This document shows positions 10,873 to 18,185 of a stretch of DNA of 64,000 bases, one piece after another. A program made the translations under genes and the position numbers. How positions within the stretch are numbered: the first letter of the stretch is position 1; each line of letters opens with the position of its first letter. The stretch covers positions 1 to 64,000 of the forward strand of contig NZ_JABETO010000006.1 in assembly GCF_013055795.1 (NCBI RefSeq), written 5' to 3'. The DNA is from Streptomyces sp. I05A-00742. Its GTDB lineage: Bacteria > Actinomycetota > Actinomycetes > Streptomycetales > Streptomycetaceae. The notes beneath the pieces are model-generated. The model had not been told where the DNA came from. It did not search any database and worked only from the letters and a program-made list of their open reading frames with translations.

Positions 10873-11598
10873 ATGGACGGCATGATTGCCCAGCTGGTTG
10901 GCGAACTGGATGCGGATTCGAGCGAAGTGGCGGAGGACGCCCAGCATGCGCTGATCGCTATGGGGTCAGACGCGCTGGACGAGCTGATCGCAGCAGTACC
11001 TGGCCTGGGACGGTTTGGACAGCTGTGTGCCATTGAGGTCTTCACTGCGCTGCAGGATCCACGGCCGGGAGACGTGCTGATCGACCTGCTGGACAGCGAG
11101 AGCTCCACCGTTCGCCAATGGGCGGCCGAAGCCCTGGCGGACCTGGAGATCCAGCGTGCCGTGCCGGGACTTCAGCGAGCCTATGAAGCCTTTCGGCAGC
11201 GAGGTGAAGCCCCCGACGACAGCGAAGGAGTGGCACTTCGCGGGGCACTGTGTGATCTCGGTGCCTGTGAAGTCGTGCTCCCGCCCCGGGCCGCCGCGTT
11301 GCGGCGCTCGCTGGAGAACTTGGATCCGGCATGGCCGACAGTTCACCTCGCCGAAGTCATTGAGCAGCTTGCCGCTCACGGTCAGGCAGTGCTCTATTTC
11401 CAGGTATGGCAGGTCAAGCCCGGTGGTGGGACCTTCGGAAGCCATGGTCCGGGCATCGACTGGGAGATTGACCGCCGGTTGCCCTGGGATCGGATTGTGG
11501 CCGACTGCCGGGACTGGGCCTTGCTGGCAGCCGAAGCAACCGACAAGGCTCCAGATTTGGTGGCAACGATTTGCTGGATCGATGCCTCGGACCTGTGA
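10873..11598 (+). CDS. HEAT-repeat protein carried in the Tn3 element
   Basis: A 241-residue protein if it starts at ATG 10873 (MDGMIAQLVGELDADS); an ATG at 10882 is also possible, and neither has a strong ribosome site. The first half consists of paired helices of HEAT/PBS-lyase type: SEVAEDAQHALIAMGSDALD, PRPGDVLIDLLDSESSTVRQ, WAAEALADLEIQRAVPGLQ. The second half (from about residue 120) is less repetitive and Trp-rich, ending in WALLAAEATDKAPDLVATICW. Such repeats mediate protein contacts. It occupies the space where the N-terminal half of tnpA should be; codon use looks less GC-biased than neighbours. Function unknown. Confidence 0.7.
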   Translation: MDGMIAQLVGELDADSSEVAEDAQHALIAMGSDALDELIAAVPGLGRFGQLCAIEVFTALQDPRPGDVLIDLLDSESSTVRQWAAEALADLEIQRAVPGLQRAYEAFRQRGEAPDDSEGVALRGALCDLGACEVVLPPRAAALRRSLENLDPAWPTVHLAEVIEQLAAHGQAVLYFQVWQVKPGGGTFGSHGPGIDWEIDRRLPWDRIVADCRDWALLAAEATDKAPDLVATICWIDASDL

Positions 11599-11639
11599 TG
11601 GTCAGTGGCCCAGTCGGCAGTTGCTGCCAACTCCTCATC

Positions 11640-11837
11640 TCAGGAGGGAAATTGCGCCTTGAAGCTCGGTCGCGAGGCTGACGCGCTCAGTCAACGGATG
11701 CAGGTCGCGGAGCTGGCCAAGGGCGACGGCGAGTCCGTTGCGGAGCCGTTCGTTCTCCTCGCTGAGTTTGCGGTTGGCGTCCCGCAAGGCTCTGACCACC
11801 GTCTCGTGTGACTTGGTGGAGATCCGCTGCTGTCGTG
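11640..11837 (-). pseudogene. C-terminal relic of a DUF6262/TnpC-like protein
   Basis: Read leftward from about 11837 to the stop at 11640-11642, one frame gives roughly 64 residues: RQQRISTKSHETVVRALR, then a coiled-coil DANRKLSEENERLRNGLAVA, then LGQLRDLHP. This resembles the tail of DUF6262 proteins that accompany tyrosine-recombinase transposition genes (TnpC-like) in actinobacteria. There is no start codon or upstream domain because the sequence is cut off where tnpA similarity begins. The identification is from pattern only. Confidence 0.5.
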
Positions 11838-13459
11838 CGAGGTGGACGACAAGCTCGTGCCGCCCGCGTGGCGCAAGGCGGTGTACGCCAACCCCGATCT
11901 GCCGCAGGGCGCCGGATCGGGACGCCTACGCTGTGTGCGTGCTGGAGCAGCTGCACCGGGCCCTGAACAACCGCGACGTGTTCGCCGCCCCGTCGCACCG
12001 CTGGTCCACCCCGCGGGCCCGCCTGCCGGGCGGGCCCGACTGGGACGCGGTCGAGGAGGACGGCCTGGCGGCCCTGAGCCTGGACACGCCCGTCCAGGAG
12101 CACCTGGCGAAGCTGGTGCGCGGCCTGGACGCCGGATGGAAGCAGCTCGCCGAACGCCTTCAGGAGGCGGGGCCGGCGGCGAAGGTCTCCATTGCGGTGC
12201 AGGACGACGGGCGGGTGAAGCTGAACGTCGACAAGCTCGGCGCGCCCGGCGAGCCGAAATCCCTGACCTGGCTGCGCAAGCGGGTCGAGAAGATGCTCCC
12301 GAAGACCGACCTGCCGGACCTGCTGTTCGAGGTGAACGCCTGGACCGGCTTCCTGGACGCGTTCGTGCACCTCGGGGACGGCACCACCCGGATGAAGGAC
12401 CTGCCCACCTCGGTGGTCGCGCTGCTGGCCTCGGAGGCGTGCAACATCGGCCTGGCCCCGGTGGTCAACCCCGGCTACAAAGCGCTGACCCGAGCCCGGC
12501 TCGTGCACGTCGACCAGTACTACCTGCGCGCCGACACCATCGCCGCGGCGAACGCGCGGCCCATCTCCGCCCAGGCCGGCATCCCGATCGTGCGCTACTG
12601 GGGCGACGGGCTGCTCGCCTCCGTGGACGGGCTGCGCTTCCAGGTACCGGTGCGCACCATCAACGCCGCCCCGTCGCCGAGGTACTTCGGGTTCAAGCGC
12701 GGCATCACCTGGCTCAACGCCGTCAACGACCAGGTCGCGGGCATCGGACAGATGGTCGTGCCCGGCACCCCGCGTGACTCCCTGCACATCCTGGACGCGC
12801 TGCTGAACCTCGACGGCAGCGTGAAGCCGGAGATGGTGGCGACCGACAATGCCTCTTGCTCCGACATAGGGTTCGGCCTGTTCAAGATCCTCGGCTACAA
12901 CTTCAGCCCCCGGTTCCGCGACCTGGACGACCAGCGGTTCTGGCGGGCCACGATGCCCGGCATCGAGACCGGCACCTACGGCGCGGTGGAGGACCTGGCA
13001 CGCAACCGCGTGAACCTGAACAAGGTGATCACGCACTGGCTGGACATACTGAAGGTCGCCGGCTCCCTGGTCACCAACCAGGTCCGCGCCTACGACCTGC
13101 TGCGCGTGGTCGACCCGGTCGACGACACCTACCGCCGTCAGATGAACCGGCAGCTCACCGTGCAGGAGTCCCGCCACAAGCCGGCCCGCGACGTATGCCA
13201 CGGCAAGCGCGGCACCATCCACCAGGCGTACCGCGACGGCATGGAGGACCAGCTCGGCGCGCTCGGCCTGGTCCTCAACGCCATCGTGCTCCGGACCACC
13301 CGCTACATCGACGCCGCCGTCGCCCAGGTACAGCACCGCAACCTGAACCTACTCGGCCGCTACAGCCTCACCCCCAGCGTCCCGGCCGCCGGTGTCCTAC
13401 GCCCGTTGCGCGACCCGGACGCGCCGGAGCTGGATGAGGACGAAGAGGGCGAGGAGTGA
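11833..13459 (+). pseudogene. tnpA: Tn3 family transposase, C-terminal half, frameshifted
   Basis: About 540 codons similar to the second half of Tn3 TnpA (normally about 1000 residues). It enters at VDDKLVPPAWRKAVYANPD in one frame and shifts frame near 11910 to DRDAYAVCVLEQLHRALNN. The catalytic core follows: YWGDGLLASVDGLRFQVPVR (first Asp region), VATDNASCSDIGFGLFKILG (second Asp), and the helix around GTIHQAYRDGMEDQLGALGLVLNAIVLRTT (Glu). It ends in an acidic tail. With no N-terminal domain to bind the inverted repeats and an internal frameshift, it is unlikely to be active. The 549-residue frame on the other strand is a shadow. Confidence 0.88.
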
Positions 13460-13462
13460 GTG

Positions 13463-13497
13463 CGAGGGTACTGCTCGACGGTTACGCAGTGCCCTCG
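13463..13497. terminator. Bidirectional hairpin between tnpA and the DUF1048 operon
   Basis: Arms CGAGGGTACTGC and GCAGTGCCCTCG (one mismatch) around an 11-base loop, four bases after the tnpA stop and 28 bases beyond the last DUF1048 gene on the other strand. Confidence 0.6.
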
Positions 13498-13525
13498 ATT
13501 TCGGCCCGCACCCGGGCGGCGGGCG

Positions 13526-13852
13526 TCACTTCTCGTCCGCGCCGGGTTCCGCGCTGATGGATGCCTGGTAGACATCCGCGTAGGTAGGGGAGTCCTTGAC
13601 CAGGTCGTCGCAGAACGCGGCGACGTCGGTGCCGATGAGTTCCACAACCCCCTTGCCCGCGGCGACGCCCTCCTCGAAGAAGTCGACGATCCCGGGGAGC
13701 AGGGGCCCGTCAGGCAGGCTGATCGGTCCGACCTTGAACAGGTACTTCTGCATCTCCTTGTAGACGATCTGGTAGTCCGGCGGGAGTGCCTTGACCCGAG
13801 CCACGTGCGCCCGCCACTCTTTCTTGCCTTCGATGATGTCCTGGATGCTCAC
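13526..13852 (-). CDS. DUF1048 domain protein (distal copy)
   Basis: A 108-residue soluble helical protein: MSIQDIIEGKKEWRAHVARV, then LPPDYQIVYKEMQKYLFK, then a segment ending DVAAFCDDLVKD. The Y-x-x-x-Y-x-x-M-x-x-Y and FF-E-x-x pattern fits DUF1048, a family typically encoded beside PadR regulators. It follows the paralogue at 13854 by a single base and is about 30% similar by eye. Function is unknown; context implies a role within the PadR-controlled operon. Last gene before the hairpin at 13463-13497. Confidence 0.75.
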   Translation of the reverse strand: MSIQDIIEGKKEWRAHVARVKALPPDYQIVYKEMQKYLFKVGPISLPDGPLLPGIVDFFEEGVAAGKGVVELIGTDVAAFCDDLVKDSPTYADVYQASISAEPGADEK

Positions 13853-13853
13853 G

Positions 13854-14210
13854 TCAGCCTCCCAGCCGGCTCAGTTTCCTCGCGACGTTCCTGTTCAACT
13901 GCTCGCGCCACCGTTCGCGATAAGTCCGGGCCCCTGCTCCGCCGGCCAGCGCGGTGCAGAAGCCTTGGATGTCCGCGCCGAGCACCTCGTGGACGCTCTG
14001 GCCGTCCGCCGCTGCTACTTCGAGCAGCCCCAGGGCGGAGTCGAGGATCGGCATCAGGTTGCGACCGGTGAAGTCCCCGTAGGGGAAAAGGTGGGCGATG
14101 ATCTGGCCCCACGCCGCCCGGTAGTCGTCCGGCAGGACATCGGCCCGGGCTTCGAACGCCTTCCATTCCCTGGTGAGATCGCTGCCTGTGACCTTCTCCC
14201 AGAAGTTCAT
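13854..14210 (-). CDS. DUF1048 domain protein (proximal copy)
   Basis: A 118-residue helical protein starting at ATG 14210, which overlaps the padR stop (ATGA), so translation is coupled; the ribosome site GGGCGGGAG is inside padR. Key stretches: FWEKVTGSDLTREWKAFEAR, LPDDYRAAWGQIIAHLFPYG, and VLGADIQGFCTALAGGAGA, matching the layout of the downstream paralogue. DUF1048 has no assigned activity. The tandem pair suggests the two products may form a hetero-oligomer. This is inference. Confidence 0.78.
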   Translation of the reverse strand: MNFWEKVTGSDLTREWKAFEARADVLPDDYRAAWGQIIAHLFPYGDFTGRNLMPILDSALGLLEVAAADGQSVHEVLGADIQGFCTALAGGAGARTYRERWREQLNRNVARKLSRLGG

Positions 14211-14533
14211 CTCCCGCCCTCCTTGAGTCTGTCGATGCGTGATGAGAGGTACTGCCATTTCGCCCAGAACTTCGCGAGTTCCTCGCGTCCGGCGTCGTTG
14301 AGGGCGTAGAACTTGCGCGGCGGACCGACCCCGGAGGGTCGTTTCGTCACCTGAACGAGCCCGTTCCTCTCCAGCCGCAGCAAGATGGTGTACACCGTCC
14401 CCTCGATGACGTCGGCGAAGCCGAGCTCGTTCAGTTGGCGGGTGATGGCGTACCCGTAGGTTTCCTCGCTGCCGATGATTTCGAGCACGCACCCTTCGAG
14501 CGTGCCTTTCAACATCTCCGTCAGGTCGTCCAT
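14207..14533 (-). CDS. PadR family transcriptional regulator
   Basis: A 108-residue winged-helix repressor with the typical PadR opening: LKGTLEGCVLEIIGSEETYG, YAITRQLNELGFADVIEGTV, YTILLRLERNGLV, and the wing KRPSGVGPPRKFYALNDAGRE. PadR proteins dimerise through a C-terminal helix and repress adjacent genes until a small molecule binds. GAGGAG precedes ATG 14533. It heads the operon with two DUF1048 genes and has a dyad in its promoter at 14569-14590, implying autoregulation. Confidence 0.9.
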   Translation of the reverse strand: MDDLTEMLKGTLEGCVLEIIGSEETYGYAITRQLNELGFADVIEGTVYTILLRLERNGLVQVTKRPSGVGPPRKFYALNDAGREELAKFWAKWQYLSSRIDRLKEGGR

Positions 14534-14568
14534 CGCGGATGCTCCTCAACCCTTTCGGTACTGCGTGA

Positions 14569-14590
14569 TACCGAGTACCACTATACGGTA
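14569..14590 (-). promoter_or_regulatory. Candidate PadR operator and promoter
   Basis: Inverted repeat TACCG-N12-CGGTA, with TATAGT (read leftward, 14580-14585) inside it as a likely -10, 36 bases upstream of padR. A second GTACC/AGTACC pair at 14558-14579 overlaps. The local sequence is more AT-rich than surroundings. Confidence 0.5.
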
Positions 14591-14837
14591 GCACCGAGTA
14601 GTGGAGGTGACAGCTCCTCCGGCAGGCGCAACCCCGGGGCCCGTCGGCGAGGACCAGTGCTCCACGGCGGCGGCCACTCATCGGCCCGGCTCCACAGTCA
14701 GTGGGGCCCACACCCCGATCCCCTCATGCTGCTTACCGGCCAGCTTGCGCCTGTCGGAAAACTTGGCACCCTCAAGTGATCAGCGCACCATCTCGCCCGG
14801 CGCGAGTACGAGAACCGGGTCAGCACCCTCACACCCT
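14591..14837. other. Transposon right-end segment without a gene
   Basis: About 250 bases between the PadR promoter and the right inverted repeat. I see no supported reading frame, hairpin or repeat; short frames here have no ribosome sites or recognisable sequence. Confidence 0.5.
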
Positions 14838-14888
14838 GACCATGATCGTTCTCACCGATAGCCGCTGTACCGATGTTCCCCGAGGGCG
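14838..14888 (-). repeat. Right terminal inverted repeat (IRR)
   Basis: Reverse complement of the left end (10508-10557), about 84% identical with one extra base after the GGGG. It abuts the GTGAT copy at 14889. Confidence 0.9.
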
Positions 14889-15461
14889 GTGATCTCGCCG
14901 ACGTCGCGGACACCGCACGCATGCTTGAAGAAGCCACCCGAAGCCACACGGTCCTGCCGGGTCGTCAACGACGCGGGCATCACGCAGCCCCAGCCCATCA
15001 AGGATCTCGATCTCGCGGCCCTGCATCAGGTGATGGATTTGAACCTGCGCGCCTCGGTCCAGATCGTCCAGGCCCTCGCGCCGGGCATGCGCGCCGAGCG
15101 ATTCGGCCGGATCGTCAACATCACCTCGCGGGCGACGTACGGCGCCAAGGACCGTACGTCCTACGAGGCGGCCAAGAGCGCGCTCGTGGGCTGCGCCCGG
15201 TCCTGGGCGCTGGAACTCGCCTCGGACGGCATCACTTCCAACGCGGTGTCGCCCGGCCCCACCGCGACCGAGCTGTTCCGCCGGGCGCGGCCCGTCGGCA
15301 GCGAAGACGAACGCAAGACGATCGACTCGATCCCGATGGGGCGCCTGGGTACTCCCGACGACGTCGCCGCGGCCGTCGCGTTCCTGCTCTCCGACGACGC
15401 AGGGTTCGTCACCGGCCACGCCCTCGACGTCGACGGAAGAAGCAGCCTCGGCGGACGCTGA
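14889..15461 (+). pseudogene. SDR family dehydrogenase, C-terminal fragment (transposon-split, frameshifted)
   Basis: Begins with the right GTGAT duplication and continues the SDR reading LADVADTARMLEEATRSHTVL. It then shifts frame near 14958 (one extra C in CTGCCGGGTC) to RVVNDAGITQPQPIKDLDLA, the NAG motif. It retains ITSRATYG and the catalytic SYEAAKSAL (Y-x-x-x-K), then NAVSPGPTATELF and a normal SDR C-terminus with FVTGHALDVDGR. Closest in layout to beta-ketoacyl-ACP reductase-type SDRs. The extra frameshift means the gene would be broken even without the insertion. A longer frame from 14873 is not a gene. Confidence 0.85.
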
Positions 15462-15682
15462 CGTCTGGGTGCGCAAGAGGTAGCCGTCGAGCTCACGGCA
15501 GCCCAGGACGGTCCCGACACGCTGCCACGAACCAGGCCCGTCTGGAGGACGAAAGTCCTCGTCGCCACCGTGGAGAGACGGGAACGGCCTCCCACCCACC
15601 GAGGGTCCGGCCAGGCGAACCCTCGGTCACAGACACCGGGGGCGCTCCGGGATCGGGGCGAGCCGCCGGACGGCGCACCTCT

Positions 15683-16567
15683 TCATGCGGCCCGTCGCGC
15701 TTCCTGCCCCGCCAGCTCCACCACCGTCCGCACCAAGCGCCCCACCCACCCCTGGTGGATCCCTTCGCGCCAGGCGACGACCGTCTCGTAGGGCCGGGCG
15801 TCGGGGACGGGGCGGTAGACCACGTCGCTGCGGGGGTTCCGCTCCGCCAGGGACACCGGGATCAGGCCTACCGCCTGGCCCAGCGCCACGGTCTCCATGA
15901 GCTGTGAGCTGTCGCGGATGACCGGGCCGGGGATGCCCGGTTCCGACCAGTAGGCCAGTTCCTTGCTGCTCAGACCCGGGCAGTAGGGCATGGGCAGGCC
16001 CTCCAGGTCGGCGCGGCTCAGCGCGGCGCGCCCGGTCAGCGGGTGGCCCGCGGGGAGCGCGGCCACCCGGGGCTCGGAGAACAGGGGCTCGTACTCGACC
16101 CCGTGCCGGTCGAAGGGGGTGCCGATCAGGGCCACGTCCGCACGTCCGTCCCGGATCATCGCCGCCTGCTCGCCGAAGCCGCTGATGGCGATCTGCACCT
16201 CCGGGGCGCCGGGCAGGGCGCCGTAGGCGGTGACCACGCGGCGGAGCAGGTCCGTCGCCACGCTCGCCTTGGCCGTGAGGACCAGCGACGGCACTTCCGC
16301 ACCGGCCCGGCGCGTCCGGCGGCCGGCCGCCGAGACCGCGTCGAGGACGCGGTCCGCTTCCTCCACCAGGGCGATGCCGGCGGGCGTGAGCTCCACCCTC
16401 CGGTCGGCGCGGTCGAAGAGCCGTACACCCAGCCGCCGTTCCAGCTGCGCGATGGCGCGGGAGAGCGGGGGCTGCGACATCCCCAGGCGCTGCGCCGCCC
16501 GCGAGAAATTGAGCTCCTGGGCAACGGCCCGGAAGTACCGCAGCTCCCGCACCTCGATGTCGACCAT
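15683..16567 (-). CDS. LysR family transcriptional regulator
   Basis: A 294-residue LysR protein from ATG 16567. The N-terminal winged helix is ELRYFRAVAQELNFSRAAQR with SQPPLSRAIAQLERRLG as recognition helix. The effector domain begins near residue 90 (VPSLVLTAKASVATDLL) and shows the usual two-lobed pattern (GRADVALIG, YEPLFSEPRVAALPAGHPL, VALGQAVGLIPVS). TATACC about 8 bases before the ATG suggests a leaderless transcript. It is divergent from an SDR gene 101 bases away, the common LysR arrangement, so it probably activates or represses that gene. Confidence 0.92.
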   Translation of the reverse strand: MVDIEVRELRYFRAVAQELNFSRAAQRLGMSQPPLSRAIAQLERRLGVRLFDRADRRVELTPAGIALVEEADRVLDAVSAAGRRTRRAGAEVPSLVLTAKASVATDLLRRVVTAYGALPGAPEVQIAISGFGEQAAMIRDGRADVALIGTPFDRHGVEYEPLFSEPRVAALPAGHPLTGRAALSRADLEGLPMPYCPGLSSKELAYWSEPGIPGPVIRDSSQLMETVALGQAVGLIPVSLAERNPRSDVVYRPVPDARPYETVVAWREGIHQGWVGRLVRTVVELAGQEARRAA

Positions 16568-16668
16568 ACCCGCAGGGTATAGCACGAGGCCGAAGCGGTC
16601 TTTCCCCAACCGGTCGTCTCCCTGCTGAAGTTGACGCATTGATCGTCGTACGGAGAAGGGGGCCGCTC

Positions 16669-17427
16669 ATGGAGCACAGCGGCGAAGTCGCGCTGGTGAC
16701 CGGTGCGAACAAGGGGATCGGGCGCGAGATCGCCCGTCGGCTGGCGGCCGAGGGAATGACCGTGTACGTCGGCTCCCGCGACCCGGAGCGCGGCGCACAG
16801 GCCGTGGCCGAGCTGAAGGCCGAGAACGCGGACGTACGTTTCGTCCAGCTCGACGTGACCGACGAGCGGCAGGCGCGGGCCGCGGCGCGCACGATCGAGG
16901 AGGAGCACGGACGGCTGGACGTGCTCGTCAACAATGCGGGCATCGTGGGCAGTTGGGGCCTCACCGTCGAGGATGTCACCGGCGACGACGTCCGGGGCGT
17001 CTTCGACGTGAACGTCCTCGGGGTGATCACCGTGACCCAGGCGTGCATCCCTCTCCTCCTCCGTTCCCCGGCGGGGCGGATCGTGAACCTCTCCAGCCCC
17101 CTGGGTTCGCTGACCGTGCTGAGCGATCCGACCCACCCCATCGCCGGCGCCGGCCTGGTCGCGTACAGCGCGTCCAAGGCCGCTCTCAACGCGGTCACCC
17201 TGCTGTACGCCAACCACCTCCGGGCCACGGGCATCCGCGTCAACTCGGCCAACCCCGGCCTCGTCGCCACCGACCTCAACATCGACTCCCCGCGGAGCCG
17301 CGGCAACCGGACCCCCGCGGACGGGGCGGAGGTCCCGGTCGCCCTGGCCCTGCTGGGCCCCGACGGCCCCACCGGCACCTTCCGGGGCGGCGACGGCACT
17401 TCGGCGGAGGAGACCGTGCCCTGGTGA
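16669..17427 (+). CDS. SDR family oxidoreductase
   Basis: A 252-residue classical short-chain dehydrogenase. ATG 16669 has AAGGGGG seven bases upstream; the longer frame from 16639 lacks one. Cofactor motif TGANKGIG near residue 12, NNAG near 85, catalytic Ser in RIVNLSSPLG, and YSASKAALNA (Y-x-x-x-K). Arg in GSRDPERG after strand beta2 suggests NADPH preference. It resembles carbonyl-reductase-like plant/actinobacterial SDRs. Divergent from the LysR gene and followed by NTF2-like and quinone-reductase-like genes, a plausible detoxification or redox group. Confidence 0.9.
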   Translation: MEHSGEVALVTGANKGIGREIARRLAAEGMTVYVGSRDPERGAQAVAELKAENADVRFVQLDVTDERQARAAARTIEEEHGRLDVLVNNAGIVGSWGLTVEDVTGDDVRGVFDVNVLGVITVTQACIPLLLRSPAGRIVNLSSPLGSLTVLSDPTHPIAGAGLVAYSASKAALNAVTLLYANHLRATGIRVNSANPGLVATDLNIDSPRSRGNRTPADGAEVPVALALLGPDGPTGTFRGGDGTSAEETVPW

Positions 17428-17484
17428 CCCGGCCCGGCGCCCCCTCCGGACCACCGGATCTCTGCCGAACCACCGGACCACCAA

Positions 17485-17540
17485 ATCCCCGGATCCCCGG
17501 ATCCCCGGATCCCCGGATCCCCGGATCCCCGGATCCCCGG
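17485..17540 (+). repeat. 8-bp tandem repeat GGATCCCC
   Basis: Six contiguous perfect GGATCCCC units (17491-17538) plus a partial left unit, in the 165-base gap between the SDR and NTF2-like genes. Slippage-prone; no gene spans it on a supported frame. Each unit contains a BamHI-type GGATCC. Confidence 0.85.
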
Positions 17541-17592
17541 GGGGCCTCCCCCCTCCCCCTCCCCACCCACCCCACCCACCCCTCGATTCGAA

Positions 17593-18012
17593 ATGAGCGA
17601 CCTCATGACCTCCTCCGGCTCCGACGCCACCTCCACCACCGAGCAGAACAAGCGCATCGCCCAGGAGTTCTTCTCCCTCGGCTTCAATGACAAGCGCCCG
17701 GACGAGGCGGCGGCCCGGTACCTCGGCCCCGTCTACATCCAGCACAACCCCGGAGCCCCCGACGGGCCCGAAGCGTTCGTCAGCTTCATCACCCACTTTG
17801 GCAAGCAGCACCCGGAGCTGAGCATGGAGTTCAAGCGCGTGGTCGCCGAAGGTGACCTCGTCGTCCTGCACAGCCACATGCGGACCTCGCCGGAGGACCT
17901 CGGCAGCGCCGTCATGGACATCGTCCGCATCGAGAACGGCCGGATCGTCGAGCACTGGGACGTCGTCCAGCCGATCCCGGACAAGGCCGCGAACGACAAC
18001 ACCATGTTCTGA
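17593..18012 (+). CDS. SnoaL/NTF2-like protein
   Basis: A 139-residue cone-shaped NTF2-fold protein from ATG 17593 (17605 is an alternative). It shows the SnoaL-like pattern: AQEFFSLGFNDKRPDEAAAR, YIQHNPGAPDGPEAFVSFI, VVAEGDLVVLHSHM and IVRIENGRIVEHWDVVQPIPD. SnoaL relatives include polyketide cyclases and small hydrolases; the Asp-His pair (EHWD) is retained, but the substrate is unknown. No convincing ribosome site is seen. Its transcript ends at the strong hairpin at 18026-18060. Confidence 0.85.
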   Translation: MSDLMTSSGSDATSTTEQNKRIAQEFFSLGFNDKRPDEAAARYLGPVYIQHNPGAPDGPEAFVSFITHFGKQHPELSMEFKRVVAEGDLVVLHSHMRTSPEDLGSAVMDIVRIENGRIVEHWDVVQPIPDKAANDNTMF

Positions 18013-18025
18013 GGCGGGAGTCGGG

Positions 18026-18060
18026 CCTGCGGGGCCGTCTTCGGACGGCCCCGCGGCAGG
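18026..18060 (+). terminator. Rho-independent-type hairpin after the NTF2-like gene
   Basis: GCGGGGCCGTC-TTCG-GACGGCCCCGC, an 11-bp GC stem with a UUCG tetraloop, extended by CCTGC/GCAGG outside. Thirteen bases past the stop. Confidence 0.85.
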
Positions 18061-18185
18061 CGTCGTCGCCCCGCCGTATGACCGTGCTACCTTCATCGCG
18101 TGCATAGTGAACGCATTTCTACGTTGAGTGAACACCCCTCTCGTTCCCTTGCGTTCCGTCATCGCCCATGTGAGGAGAGAGCACC

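Larger units (their letters stand above)
10508..14888. mobile_element. Decayed Tn3-family transposon, 4381 bp
   Basis: Bounded by inverted repeats of about 50 bp and by a 5-bp direct repeat GTGAT, and inserted inside an SDR gene whose halves match across it. It encodes a Tn3-type DDE transposase C-terminal half (11833-13459) and a relic of that protein's first 12 codons (10640-10675). Between these lie a HEAT-repeat gene and a relic of a DUF6262/TnpC-like gene. Right of tnpA is a leftward PadR-DUF1048-DUF1048 operon. No resolvase or complete transposase is visible, so the element is probably not autonomous. Unusually, the repeats continue 7 bases outside the GGGG that commonly begins Tn3 ends. 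Confidence 0.9.

Noticed and set aside
11687..13336. 549-codon frame opposite the transposase
   Set aside because: His/Val/Arg-rich shadow with no ribosome site; the + strand shows clear Tn3 motifs.
14873..15907. 344-codon frame over the SDR C-terminal fragment
   Set aside because: Only its first 25 codons belong to the SDR; the rest is the wrong frame and overlaps the LysR gene.
17485..17540. CRISPR array
   Set aside because: Units are 8 bases without spacers; the same holds for the 23-bp array at 27230. No cas genes in the window.
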